Part shown: positions 26,801 to 39,540 of the stretch, piece after piece
Position numbering within the stretch: position 1 is the first letter of the stretch
Layout: the number at the start of each line of letters is the position of its first letter
From: Liolophura sinensis
Lineage: Eukaryota; Mollusca; Polyplacophora; Chitonida; Chitonidae
Direction of reading: 5' to 3'
Assembly (NCBI RefSeq): GCF_032854445.1
Contig: NC_088300.1
Coordinates: 36,997,608 to 37,061,607 of the forward strand
Length of the DNA: 64,000 bases
The notes under the pieces: generated by a model
Databases searched by the model: none
What the model saw: the letters and a program-made list of their open reading frames with translations, nothing else
Told to the model about the DNA's origin: nothing
Program-made: the position numbers and the translations under genes

Positions 26801-28347
26801 GTTTTAGTGGATCCACTGACCAGAAGGATATTGCCACATACACTGTATAAGTAGGTATTACCCAGTAAGTCCGCCTCTAAGTAGCAGTTCATTGATTGGC
26901 TGCTGCAGATTTGCCCGGAGCGTGGTGCCCAGGTACATCGTAATTACAACCTAGGACAGCCCCTGGACCATGAAATGAGTTCCTCCGCATACTTGACTGT
27001 TTTATTAACTGGCTGCTACCGGACCTGTCTCTCCCAGCCATCATCTTGTGATGTCCAAACTTTTGCCACTTTGGCAAAGTAATCTTAATACATTGCTTGC
27101 TGCTTTTTCAGTAATTGTTTTAACTGTTTACAGTACAGGAATCACATACTCTCCAAATTTCAGGATATACTTCTGATTTTTAATTGTGACTAGTAGCTCT
27201 AAATGTCACTCAGTCTGTTGGTTTGTCTGTAAGGTCAATTGGTCTGGTATGTCGGTCAACTTTTTGACTTCTAGCTTTTTAAAATTATACCATGCACTTA
27301 ATACGGGGCCAAGAGTGCAAAACAATACTGACTTTTTTTTTGCAGTATGTTGCAGCTATGGCAAATTTGCGAATTTGATTTTCGTATTACATAAATATTA
27401 CTGTACATATTTGCCTACATGTGTGTCTTCATGAGGATGGAACCATGCTTCGATGATGTTGAGTTTGTTGTAAATATCCAAATGCCTAAGGATGTATGTT
27501 GTAAGTGTGCATATCTGAGAGAAAACAAATTTCTTTCAGGCTAATCTATAAGTATCCAACATGAGGGTAATAAAATATAGATTCAGCCATAATTTAAATT
27601 TTTATCTCTACACATTGAATAAAATTTGTTTGTTAAATTCATGGTTGTCCAGTATCAACAGAAAATCTGTACTAATACACAGTGAGGAAGAAGGGAATGT
27701 CTCACAATGTTCTGTAAATATGTAGAAATGAAGTGAAGTGTGACTGTGAGATGGGTGGTGTTTGTTGACAGCATCATGCAGCTATGGTGTCGCAGAGCGC
27801 GTGTAGCAGACCATATACAATTCTTCCATAGCTGACAATGTACGTGGATTGACATCTTACCATGTGAACAAAACCTCTTCTAGTGAGGAGAATTGAGTAG
27901 TACATTTGGCCTGAAGATGCAGGCTAAAATCTCCTTTTCTGATGAATAATTCTGCTTTTTCTGAGTTTATTTTGTCACCAATGTCTCTGTGGTATAGTAT
28001 TACTCCCCACTTTAGAGCCTCTTTGGACTGGGCTGTACCTGTAGCATGCTGACCGAAAGTGTTCAAAGTTAAACATCTTCCAAAACAAAAAGCTCTCCTG
28101 ACCTCCAGCAATGCTTGTTTCTTCTCATTCAGATTGTGCTAGAGTGCAAATAGTCATCATCAATACATATATAATCAGTTCATGTACATTACTGCACCAG
28201 CAGTGTACACGATGTGCATCTGACACAAATGTATAGTCTGTAGTACATATATATAAATGAGTTACACAATTTATTTCTCTACTTGAAAAATTGTCACAAA
28301 TTTGCCCCAAAAAAAAAAAATTGTCACAGTGAATTTTTATCTTTCAG

Positions 28348-28522
28348 AGCTGCACAGAAACTCAGCATTTCTTCCAAGAGGAAAAAGAAGCATCATCCGC
28401 CCGAACCAGAACTGCCGTCTTTCCCTACAAACTTTAGTGAAATCCTTCGTCTGTCTTCCCCTCCAGCGCCACCATGTTTGATGCGAGGGGCCGGACGCTT
28501 GCAGACTCCAGGTGCTGGCAAG
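28348..28522 (+). CDS. KIF26: KIF26 exon C (basic segment before the motor)
   Basis: Flanked by ctttcag at 28341-28347 and the donor gtgagt at 28523. The first base completes the Arg codon begun in exon B; the frame then reads AAQKLSISSKRKKKHH, a Pro-rich stretch, FPTNFSEILRLSSPPAPPC and GRLQTPGAGK, ending on a full codon. Vertebrate KIF26 has the same order: AAQKL, a polybasic run, a FxxxFSxIL segment, SPPPAPPCL and PGLGK just before the motor. The polybasic KRKKKHH run could bind acidic tubulin tails or act as a nuclear signal; that is inference. The exon lies isolated between introns of 22 and 9.3 kb. Confidence 0.95.
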
Positions 28523-31500
28523 GTGAGTCTCTGTAGTGTTTGCTTGTTCTGTATAGACTTCAGGAGATGGACGGGGCAAACGGCTCCTTATATATAGTGT
28601 ACAAATACATTTGGTTCTAAGTGTTTCTCTCTTCCTGCTTGTATACTGATTTGACATCTGTTAGAAAATCCAACTTAGTCTGAGTACATCAGTAAAATGT
28701 CACAAACAAATTATCGCACAGTGCTGACAACAGTTTTCTCAATATTGCCATGTGTAGCCAATCAGTATTCTTATAGTTTGTGTTTGCAACTATTCAAGAG
28801 CAACATGGAACTTTGCAACATGGAACTTTGCGACCTGCAGCCATCCATTAGGATTTTTTAAATTGTATTTGTACTTAACAAGCCAAACAGTTGGCATTAA
28901 TTCTCTTAGATTCAGCATAAAGACAAAACATTTAATTTGTTGTTTTTTTGATAATGTCCATGTGTGTGCATGTTTTGGAGGTCACAAAAAGACGATCCTA
29001 ACTTTTTATAAGTTGTGTCTTCTCATCTTACCTAATCAGATCATCTGACTGCAAGTACTGTCAGAAAACAATGTGTCATGCTTACATGTAACAGAGACTT
29101 GACTTTGAGGATAAGCCTGTTATCAGATTTGTGTCATGATGTATAATTATATATGTCTGTAGCGTGTTTATTTGTACATGTAACATCTGAGACTAGTGGA
29201 TGTTTACATTGTGCTATAGATAATAATTGGGCGTTGAGTCAGTGCTTGGCGATATTGTGGCTATTCTCATGTTTAGAAGATTTTCCGTCCTAAACATTGA
29301 TTTGTTCGGACAGATGGTGATCTAACACCGCCAAATTCCTCAGGAACAGTTTCACATGCAGTCACGGATATTAGGTTAGGTGGTGGATGTTTTGTTTGAG
29401 AGAAACAATTGGATTGGTCTCGTTGGTAAAGTGCAAAAACAGATCCCAATAACACTACAGCTGTTGTAATATAAGCAGCAGGATATTGTTCTTTAAGACA
29501 ACTTCTTTTATAAAACAACAGTAGCTGCTGGCAGAAGATAAGGAACCTTACAGAATAGTACCCAGCTGGATTGCTTTCATGGCTCTTCCAGGTGGTATTT
29601 CAATAAATCTCTTTAGCATTTGTTAACTTAAGATTCCAATAACCTACCATCAAAATATTTTTGTTTCCATCCACTAAATTTTGGAAATTTCACTTCAGTT
29701 ATTTAAGTTAGAGTGTTATTTATTTATTTTTTTTTTGTCTAAGTTTCTAGCTGCTGACAAAGTTAATGTCTTGTTCAAGATTTCATCAGAAGTTTTGCAG
29801 GATTTCACCCCAAGATGATACTTCCCAATAATCGGAAGACGATTTTAATTGTCTTGGCCAAACACACTGTAATTGCTTCGCGGTCTTAAAGTTTAGAGTG
29901 GCTTCTGAAGAGAGCCTGTGGAAGGTTTTGTGAAGGATATAAAGATACGGACTGCTGAAGATCTGAGTGCCCTACCATCCAAATCTATCACAAAACATTG
30001 TTACCATTTGTCAGACTCAGCCAGCGTAAGCTCTTGCTTAAATAGCCTATTGATATTGCCAATAGTGTATAAATATTATTGCCAGGCTCCTCGGTAGGAA
30101 AGTCAATTTTCCATCTATTGACATAATTTCGCTGCCTCTTTTATTTGGGAGTTGTGGAAATGAGTAATACTGTTATCAGTAAACAGGGACTTGCTGAGCA
30201 TGGCAAACAAGCCTACAGTCTGCTATCATCATAACACAACCAATAAAAACACTTTGTCTTAGACCAAGTTAAGGGGTGTCTGTACGTAATTGTGTGAGTT
30301 TGAAAGTTTTGTTTTTACCTGAGTTATCCTCCGTGATCATCAACAGTTCAGTCGTTTGAAGAATCAACAATTGTCAACATACCAGTGTTTACTGTTATGT
30401 TCAAGAGGCTCATCAAGAAAGTTCCAGCGGAATTAGATAACAAGGGAATTATAATGACGGGTGTAGTCTTGGGTTCTATCAGCATTGTTTAGTAGTTTTG
30501 TATCTAGGGAGGCCTGAGATATCTAGCAATGTAGCCTGAAGTTCTGCCCGGGATGTCAGGAAAAGTTGAGATGCCAATAAGTTGCAAGTATATGATTTTG
30601 GCATGGTTTGAGCTCTTCTTGAGCCATTTCTCCATGGTTATGATTGCGATAGTATTGGACTGGATGGCCAGTACGTCTGGGTAGTTACTGCAGGGGTAAT
30701 TTTCACCAGGCAATTTCGAGTAACATTTATCCTGATACCAGGGCACATGCCACTTTTTTTTTTTTTAAGCTCTGAATTAAGAATTGCGGTGATATGAGGT
30801 TCCGTGTTATCTATGTCTCACAAAATAATGAAACATACCATGAAGGCTCCATTGGACTTGGCAGTTAACTCATCATTCTCTAGCAATGTTCTTAAGAGCT
30901 GTGTCAAGACCTGTATTATCTTAGGAGATGGATGGAGCAGTGGTACTCCAGTGATTCATGGTAAACCCCGGCCTGTAGACTTAGGGGTGGACAGGCTTGG
31001 AGCCATCATCTCTGCTGGGGGAATGTATGACCGTAACCATAACCAGACACGTCAGTGGGGCCTGCAAATCTTATTAGAAACTGACTTTCTTCCTGTAGTG
31101 TTATGCCCTTGTGCACTAGTGTAATAATTACAAATTACATGTGAAAACAGTTGGGAGACTAAGGCCTGTTTTAAGTCCACGCCAGACCCCTGGAGCCCAA
31201 TGTCGCCTCCGTTTAGGGTAATTTTACAAGGTCGCAGCATGATCACAACAATCACTATTATTACTCCATGTCTTCTAAACAGTTTTTCACTATTCAGTTT
31301 TTATTTACTTTTTCCCTCTGTACTTTTTTCAATTTTTTTTTTTGTTTTTTTTTTTGATGTTTTTTTTATTTTTGGGGGTTTTTGCTGTAAATAATCATTT
31401 GTCAGACAGACTTGACTGGCAATTTTCCTGGCCTGTTGTCAATTATCCTGGAGACCAGGATATTATTAAAGAGTTTCACCTTGTGGTAGAGATAGCTTTG

Positions 31501-32329
31501 GGAGGGTTTTGAAGGGCACTTTGATGTGCCCCCTGGCATGTCGGCCCCACCCCCTACCCTCGTAGGCTGGCTCCTGTCGGGATACTCCATAAACCTTAGC
31601 TACTGTAACACTGGATAATTTCTTCAACTGGAGTTTAATATCTGACCCCATTCATCAGCTTAGGATGCCAGCAAATTGGTATTATCTTGGCATTTTCTGG
31701 ACGTTTATTACCATTAGCATGGTTCCTGTTTCCGGCTCCTCATACTGCACATTATCATAGTCATGTCTGTCCATAAAGTTTGCCCAATGCTGTTTTGGGT
31801 TAACTAGCGATGTTAAAAGTGATCATTTTCATCTTCACATCCACAACATTGTTGTCGACTCCAGAGGCTTTTCAGGCATTTTACAGATTGATTAACTTCT
31901 GTTGTTATAAAGCTTGGAAGGCAAAATAAAATGCAAGTTTATAAACATTGAAAACAGTCATTTTCTATAGTAAGTGTTGCTGGCATCATTGGCATGTATC
32001 CAGTGACACTTGGTTTTGACTGCTGGGTGTCATTTGCAGTACTGATAAGGACTGGTGATATGCACCCTCCCCCCCACCCCACCCTCCCAACCCCGCCAGT
32101 AATATTTGTTTTGCAAAGATAAAATACAGTCATATCCAGTTACACTTTGCCACACATACACTTACATATGATTTCCCCTATGACATTATCACCAGAAATC
32201 TGTTGACGTACACTTATGGTAAAGAGCAGATGTATTCCAGTGTTGCTCCCTCCACTAATTTGATGGTAGACTAGATGGTGGCATTGCTGTAAATTGTAGG
32301 ACTCTTACATTAACATCCTTCTCATTGTT

Positions 32330-32650
32330 GATTCCATAGATATGAGTTCAAATCTAACAGGGGACACTTTTATGTCAGTTTCTTAAAAGGCATTAAATTG
32401 TAGTATTTAATAGTGCTGTCATAGCAGAGTGACTCAGGGGCTTCTCTCCAGGGCCATCAGTGTGAATTCATCCAGCTAATTCAGACTTTCTCTCCATGTG
32501 TACGTGGGAAGGTATGCCAGCAACCTGCAGATGGTCGTGAGTTTCCTCAGGCTCTTCCCAGTTAGTCTCCCGTCATAATGCGAACCGCCATCAGATAAGT
32601 GAAATATTCTTGAGAATGGTGTAAAACACCAGTGAAATGAATGAATAATA
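32330..32650 (+). mobile_element. SINE, near full-length, copy 2
   Basis: A B-box-like gagttcaaatc near 32345 marks a tRNA-like head. The body carries ggggcttctctccagggcc, then acgtgggaaggtatgcc, agcaacctgcagatggtcg and cccgtcataatgcg. The tail carries ataagtgaaatattcttgag and gtaaaacaccagtgaaatga. Body and tail match the copy at 58110-58280 block by block, and the tail also matches 3270-3395 and 57115-57200. The 5' limit is approximate and I see no clear target-site duplication. Confidence 0.7.
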
Positions 32651-33685
32651 GGTTGTTTCTTTTGAGTAAAGGTAAAATGAGGGACGTTTTTTGTACTTGA
32701 GGTTTTAATAGTGTGATTTTATACAGTGTGTGATGTTGGATATGAAAATCACAGGTTCTGGCATACAGTAAATGACCTAAAATTTAGCCCATGAATAAGT
32801 TGATCATTTTGCCTAATTCTCTGAGTTCCATTGATTTTCTCAAAAGTTGTTGTGATGTTTGTTTGGAAAGTGGGATGATTTCCTATGGGAAAGATGTACA
32901 CATAAGTTTTGGCACCAGTAGTAATATTTTATGGCTTTTATTTGCTTCTAAAAGTGAATTTTTTGTGTGTGAGATTTTAAGTTGTTTACCTTAATTCTCA
33001 ACAAAAGTTTCACTGTAACCTTTCTGTAGTTGACTTGAAGCATATGTATGTAAAAAGTTCACGGAGTAAAATTTTCACGGATCTTCGTCCTTAATATTTA
33101 ACATATACAGAAAATGTTGAACTTTTCGTCTGTGCCATTTGGTTGCTTGAGAACTGGTGTGGAGTGAAAAACATGGTCAAGATCTTTTTTTAATCTGGAC
33201 TTGGTGTAAGTGGATCAAAATTAATGGAATCAGTAATCTGGCTGCCACTTGGAAGTTAACCCCGCTGTCTGCGGTCAGGCCAGCCCATCCACCCCCATCT
33301 ATCTCATCGATGGATTTTCTTTCAAGGAGCTTGATAGTCCAGCTGAAGATTGCAGGGAAAGACGAAATGAGATTTTTAGATTGGGAGATTGAGAAATTAA
33401 ATCCTGATATATCTTTAAGGCTGAGAAGTTCCTGATGGCGTGTCATTACAGCAGCAGATTATTGGACCTATTGTTTTAATATAACTCTCAGCGGCTGACG
33501 TTGACGTGCTGCGTCTAGCCCTGTGTGAGGTCAGCCAATCAGCACTTGAGGCTTGCGGGCAGATTGTCCCACTGATACTCCTATGGATATGAGTTAGGAT
33601 TGAGGTGACAAGAAGGTGAACACCAGCACTGTCAGACAACAACACTTATCATCTGATGGCCTAATATCTCTACAGCTATGCATCT

Positions 33686-33714
33686 CCCACCCCACCCCCC
33701 CCACCCCACCCCCC
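33686..33714. repeat. C-rich tract (G4-prone on minus strand)
   Basis: Runs of three to eight C residues are separated by single A residues. The minus strand therefore has at least four G-runs with one-base loops, the canonical intramolecular G-quadruplex pattern. Confidence 0.8.
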
Positions 33715-34029
33715 ATCTACATGCTGGACATGTGACATGTGTAAGTTCATATATACATGTACTTGTAAATATGTGTAAATTAATATGTGACTAAACATAA
33801 CAAGGATTTTGACTCATATAGGGAAACAATTTGCCAGATAATTTTATAAAATTCTGTCAACTTCATTTAATAATTGTCATTAAGTTCATAAAAATGATAT
33901 GAACAGAAAATAAGAAATGCAAAAAGTATAATGTTCTTGATATAACTATAATATATGTGCAGCTATGATCAGTTTGTTCAGTGAAGTATGGTGGTTGAGT
34001 TGAAATTGTGGATGATACTTGGTTGGGAA

Positions 34030-34670
34030 TGGCTGAGTAAGTTTGGGTGTGTGTTGATACCTGATTGGGGATAGTTGGTTAAGTGTGGGTGTGTGTTGAT
34101 ACCTGGTTGGGGATGGCTGAGTAAGTTTGGTTGTGTGTGTTTAACACTGAATTTTTATTAATACAACTTACCTGATTGGGGATGGTTGGCTAAGTGTGGG
34201 TGTGTGTTGATACCTGATTGGGGATGGTTGGTTCAGTGTGGGTGTGAGTGGATACCTGGTTGGAGATGGCTGGTTACGTTTGGGTGTGTGTTGATACCTG
34301 ATTGGGGATGGTTGGCTAAGTGTGGGTGTGTGTTAATACCTGGTTGGGGATGGCTGAGTAAAGTTTGGGTGTGTGTTGATACCTGATTGTTGATGGTTGG
34401 TTAAGTGTGGGTGTGTGTTGATACCTGGTTGGGGATGGCTGAGTAAAGTTTGGGTGTGTGTTGATACCTGATTGGGGATGGTTGGTTAAGTGTGGGTGTG
34501 TGTTGATACCTGGTTGGGGATGGCTGAGTAAGGTTGGTTGTGTGTGTTTAACACTGAATTTTTATTAATACAACTTACCTGATTGGGGATGGTTGGCTAA
34601 GTGTGGGTGTGTGTTGATACCTGGTTGGGGATGGTTGGTTAAGTGTGGGTGTGTGTTGATTCCTGATTAG
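34030..34670. repeat. 42-bp minisatellite with a higher-order 407-bp duplication
   Basis: The unit of about 42 bases alternates tgtgggtgtgtgttgatacc with tggttggggatggctgag or ggggatggttggttaag forms. A unique insert, ttaacactgaatttttatta, occurs at 34141 and again at 34548, so a block of about 407 bases was duplicated as a whole. The period is a multiple of three, so one + frame (34186-34386) is open as a 14-residue Cys/Trp-rich repeat. With no start context, splice sites or known homology this is treated as non-coding. Confidence 0.88.
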
Positions 34671-37600
34671 GCCTGGCAGGGTAAGATCTGCTGCTGTGAT
34701 CCTCCTGCCCCTTAGTGCTAAGTCATGCAATAGGGATGTACACCATCCCTAACCTACCTTTTGATGCGAGAAGTCCTGGAATCCCCTGGTCTGGGGGCTG
34801 CAATGTTAAAGTATAACTATGTAACATGCTGGCTTCCTGTCAAGGCCACAATTCATCAACAGTTAATGGACATGGTCTTCGCGCATATTTTTTTCTGGGT
34901 TTTCTGGTTAGCTAGGCTTTGTCCTACTGCGCAAGCCTTGACTTCAGAGAGGCAGAACATTTTGTGGTCATGTATATTTAGTGGTGGTGCTTTTGTGAGT
35001 CAGGGTTGCGAATTCTAGAAATTTTACAAAGCGGACACATCTGGGTTTGTTACTTAGGTGATCAGAATGTTCCATTGCTTGAGAATGTTCATGGCAAGTG
35101 CACTTGTACTTGTGCACGTGTACATCTTGGTGCATAATTAGACATAATTAAAAGCATCATCCAACCCCAGAACATTAACACCAGGATTTGCTTTTTTTCT
35201 CATGTTTTAAAACATATTTATCTGATGATGTTTGTGCATGAATGAGTTTCAGGAACAAGTCATTCCTTGTTGAACAAAAACAGGTATAATAGGCCTACAT
35301 ACATTTCAGATGATATCTTGTCATTTGTGACTTGTGCAGATAATGTCATGTTGCAAGCATTCTATATCTGCATTGAGTATCCTCCAGGACATGTGCACCT
35401 AAAATACAGTATAAAATAGAGCGTAAGTCGCAAAGTTGTATTAATAAGAATTTAGTGTTAAACAAAATGTGGCCACAATTGGAAATGTAATGAAAGATGA
35501 AACGATATATAATCATTGGTTCCTTAAGTGTAATAGAACGGTTCTGAGTTCAGTTCATCAAATACTTCAGCATGCAGGATCATGCTGACATTTTCTGTTC
35601 CTCTCCTCTTTTTCTTCACTTTATGAAATGATGTAATTGACACAGTATGTTTTTGTGGCACATTAAGCTAGTTCACTCTCTCCCTTGCTGCAGTTGAACA
35701 TTTTTCAGACCATGGACGGTTTCTATTTCGCACACATGGTGTACTTTTTTTTATGACTGTTTTTTTATTATCCATTCAAAGGGTTTTCTGATAGCTTGCA
35801 GTTGTATAGAGGTAACTATATCTGGAACCATGTAAGCAATCTCTCATCCATTAGGTGTCCGTTTTGTTCTGGTACATTGCCTACTGTCGTAAAAGTCGGC
35901 CATTGTTGTGGTGAATTATGGGTAGTTGGCCAAGTTTATCACTTGATGTTTGTGCTATATCACCCCAGGCTCTCATTTCTTCACGCCATATTCCTAGCTG
36001 AAGTGCAAATCATTAGCTACAGGTTTTTTTTTTTGTCTGCAGCAATTTCGCACAAAATTGGAACTTGTACACGTAACAGCCATTTTGTGATAGGTTCATT
36101 CGCCTCAGGCTATGCACAATTTTTCTGTTTCTTCAAACTACGAGTGTGGTAATTTGCTATAGAGTACCCAGATTGAGGTTTTGGAAATTTCCATAATATT
36201 AAAACCCGATTGTTTTGGAATAGTTTTTTGAAACTTGTCTGACAACTCCGGACTGCTTACATATATTGACGAGAATGATAGGGATACCCATGATTTGTAA
36301 TTTGAGTGTTGTTCTTAATTGTGTGTACATGTAACGATATGGCAGAATTATCCATATAGGGGGAAGAGTACATGTATAAATTCCATGTTGTGCTAGTATA
36401 TCATAGCCTTATGATTGCCAGATACATTAAGACATCAAGAAGAGAATTTGCAGATTGCATGAAAAGTTACAGTGTTTCAATCATGCAGTATCAAATTGCT
36501 GTTGTGGCAGAGATCTTACAATCTGTAGGTATATGTACACTTCTAGGCACCTCCTAGTAAAATTGCCAGAATATATTGTGAAGCTTATTTGAAAGTTAGA
36601 AAGGAAAGTTTATGAGCATATGTATATCAAAGCATGCGACTTCTATATGATGAGTGTCAGCTCGATTTGTGCAAGCAGACAATACAAATCATGCTACTGT
36701 TTTGCCCCTGGGTGATTGCGTTTTTTTCTGTGCAATTGAAGGATTTCTGGCTCTTATGGCTGATACTATTGATTGTGTGTGAAGCCTGATCCATGTTAAG
36801 TGACAAGGCTTGTCAGCTGCATGATCTTTGTAAGCCGGTTACAGACAGACAGTGTTACGAGATCTGCTTGATGCTGTGGTGTTAACCACAATTGGGAGCA
36901 GTCTGAGAAAGATGGGCTAGTGTCCCATATTATGTCATTTCAGATCTGTTAAGTGGGTATTCTCACATTTGTCAGGATATGATAACATGAAAAATATCGT
37001 CATAACATACTTCTGTGACATATCATTACTGTCTGTCTGCCTTTTAAGGCTTCAGGAAGAGTTTTTTCAGCTGGGGTCAAAAGTTTGGTTTGATAGTTAA
37101 AATGTATGAATGCTTGAAAATATATTAAACTTCTTAGCCCTTTCTGTTTCTTTAAAATAAACTTTGCTTCATTTTTATAGTATGTATCACTTAACATTAT
37201 TTCAGCCATGTGAATGAATGATTCTAGTATTTTATCCATGGTTGTATTGTTTTCCAATATGATATAGCTGGAAGCTCATGCATTATAATTTAAGATGTAC
37301 AACATGGAGAGCAACACCAGAGCAGCGAAGACAGTGTGGTATCTGGCAAATGGTCACACTATTCCAGTGAAGTACCCCCTCTTGTCAGTTTACCTCAGTC
37401 AGGGTTTTATCCTAACTGTTCATGTAAATGCATAAATAGTAGCAAATTACACGCCCCCTAGCGCCATGGCTTCAGCAGAATTGGGTAACGAAAATTCAGT
37501 GATGTTCATTGCAATTTATTAGACGTTTTATTGGTCTGGAAATACTCAAAATGCTGTGTTGTCATCACATTTAACATATATCACATTTAAACAATGCAAA

Positions 37601-37871
37601 GAGTTTTCACACCTTTAAATCATACCGGATGACCTCAATTTTTCATGAGCTCGAGATATCGACCATTTTGACTTCTGCATTATGCTTCATTGATGGTGGC
37701 TGTAATGGTTGAAGCAACAATTTCTGGCTGCATCTGTCAGACTATAAAGTGAAAAAAATCTTTGAAATATGCAATAAGTCATCAGTCAGGTATAAAGAAA
37801 TTACATAAATGTACCTGGTCCTGCCCGATTGTTCCTAGATTGTGTTTACATGTGGGATTTTTGTGTTTCAG

Positions 37872-38072
37872 GTAAAGGTAATGCTCCGAATCTGTCCCTC
37901 CACATACTCCGAGCAGAGCGCCTCTTTCCTGTCCGTCGACCCCCGTAAGAAACAAGTGACCGTTTATGACCCGTCCCACTGTGGGTATGCGTCAGCCAGT
38001 CAGCGCCGCACAGGTGTGCCCGCACCCAAAATGTTTGCCTTTGATGCAGTCTTCTGTCCAGATGACTCTGTG
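37872..38072 (+). CDS. KIF26: KIF26 exon D (motor start)
   Basis: Between tttcag at 37866-37871 and the donor gtaagt at 38073; exactly 67 codons with phase 0 at both ends. It begins [20 protein letters not shown], the first strand of the kinesin motor fold with the V-R-I/V-R-P-like motif changed to LRICP, as in KIF26. It continues [17 protein letters not shown] and [12 protein letters not shown], the latter matching the F-x-F-D-x-V-F core of all kinesins. VDPRKKQ and KMFAFDAVF are essentially the KIF26B sequence. The donor runs straight into a (TA)n tract and a 26-bp hairpin (38115-38181), which is unusual. Confidence 0.97.
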
Positions 38073-38077
38073 GTAAG

Positions 38078-38106
<29 letters not shown>
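38078..38106. repeat. (TA)n microsatellite next to exon D donor
   Basis: About fourteen TA/AT dinucleotides start five bases after the exon D/intron boundary, fused to the donor sequence. Confidence 0.95.
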
Positions 38107-38110
<4 letters not shown>

Positions 38111-38114
38111 AAAT

Positions 38115-38181
38115 GCCTTCTCAACTTTCTACATTCTGTTACATTCCTTAACATTAACAGAATGTAGAAAGTTGAGAAGGC
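38115..38181. repeat. Perfect 26-bp inverted repeat (hairpin)
   Basis: Arms 38115-38140 and 38156-38181 are exact reverse complements, separated by a 15-base loop. The stem extends four more pairs outward with one G-T wobble. The arm core TTCTCAACTTTCT recurs in a second hairpin at 61380-61449. It could be a small foldback (MITE-like) element or, less likely, a hairpin RNA; nothing shows that it is processed. Confidence 0.92.
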
Positions 38182-39540
38182 GTTTTATTATTTTTTTTTC
38201 CTATGTAAATTCTCCTCACCAGGGGATTTTTCTCTCTTTCTTCAAATATATATATTTATACATAAGTTTGAACAGGTAGTTTAAGGACAAAGCGTAAATT
38301 TGCCTTAGCTGCGAGATACCCAGAAATCTCAATGTTGTCTGGTTTTCAATCTCTCATTAAACACATCCATAGCCCATGTTTGTTAAAAGATAGGACACCA
38401 AAAAGTTGACCAATTGAACGGACGACAGACTGACCAGCAGACCAAGAAATCGACTTATACAGAGCTGCAACACCAGTTAGCAGTGAGAGTGTGCCTTTGG
38501 GAATCACAAAATGAGAAAGTAGACATTACTGTGTTTGGGGTATTTTGGTTATATGCAGTGAACACCACTGCCTGTGTTAAAATTTGAAAATACAAGGCTG
38601 TATAATATCTGTAGTAAAAAAAAGTCCTGCTTGGAAGTATGATTCATGCCTTTTTGTTCTAACAGAGATTCACCTAATGTACCGTACTTTAACAGTTAGA
38701 ATTTTAACAGCTAGAATTTTTAGTGCTTTCTGCTGATATCTCATATACCATTTCTTCCGTGAGCGTGACAGAGCCTTTACAGTTAAGAGACATAAAACAC
38801 ATACATATGTATCATATTCAGAAATGTACATTCACCTTACTTTCAATTTTGAAAAAAATATCTCCTTTATTGTGTGTGAAATCCTGTTAGGTCATCCATG
38901 ATTAGAACATGTTGATGTAAGTATACATGTGGAACAGCTCCAGAAAAAAAAAGCAGTTTTTTTCACTTGCCTTAGAGAATATTTAAGGGTGAAACTTACC
39001 AGCTAATTTAGAGACACTGACATTTTTCTGGTGTGGCAGTGAGGTCACCCAGTGTTTTGTGTTAAGAAGTTGTCTCTTGTGAAGACCTCCCAGGTAGATC
39101 ATTACAGTTACAAATTGTCACAGCCAGAAACCTTCTCGCCTTACTTTTAAACACTTAAGTGGGAAAACGCAACTATCAAACATCGCACTGTCTCAGTTAG
39201 GCATTTACACACCCAAAAAATTCTTGGGAGCTTAGCAAGGTTGTGCTTTTACTTGAATTTTTGCTTTTAATAGCGTTATTTTCAGGGTTTCCAGACCTCC
39301 CAGTTAAGGTTAAGTCAGGCATATGTAATTTGTAATTATCAGCAGGAAGAAAAAGTGCAAACAAAAAAACAAAAGGCGTGTAAGCTTGTGAAGACTGGTT
39401 AAAGCCATTTTTAGGATGTAGAAAATATATTTTGGCACAAGATCTGTTGACATGTGTGTCAAGGGTAACTCCACGAATACATTTGTAAATGCATCACATT
39501 GAAGTGGTTTAGATAATGTATGGATGGCAAATGTATAAGG

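Larger units (their letters stand above)
6334..28347 (+). other. KIF26 giant intron (22 kb)
   Basis: The largest intron of the window, between the pre-motor linker and the basic segment. No gene is supported on either strand. It holds the 38-bp repeat array at 11003-11381, a twofold 38-bp duplication at 18010-18085, the 24-bp repeat at 18863-18957, (TA)n at 19360-19384, (AAT)n at 20841-20861 and a C-run near 17691-17706. Stretches at 9770-10130 and 22850-23060 look unlike random AT-rich intron and could be regulatory. The rest shows nothing I can name. Confidence 0.8.
28523..37871 (+). other. KIF26 intron (9.3 kb)
   Basis: GT-AG intron. It contains a small 15-bp duplication at 28801-28830, a T-rich stretch near 31320-31380, a C-rich tract near 32064-32098, a SINE at about 32330-32650, a C-rich tract at 33686-33714 and the 42-bp minisatellite at about 34030-34670. 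The stretches 29800-30250 and 33150-33660 look compositionally constrained but have no gene signature. Confidence 0.8.

Noticed and set aside
34186-34386. Cys/Trp-rich 66-codon open frame as a secreted peptide
   Set aside because: It is the 42-bp minisatellite read in one frame. No signal peptide or gene structure is present and adjacent units break the frame.
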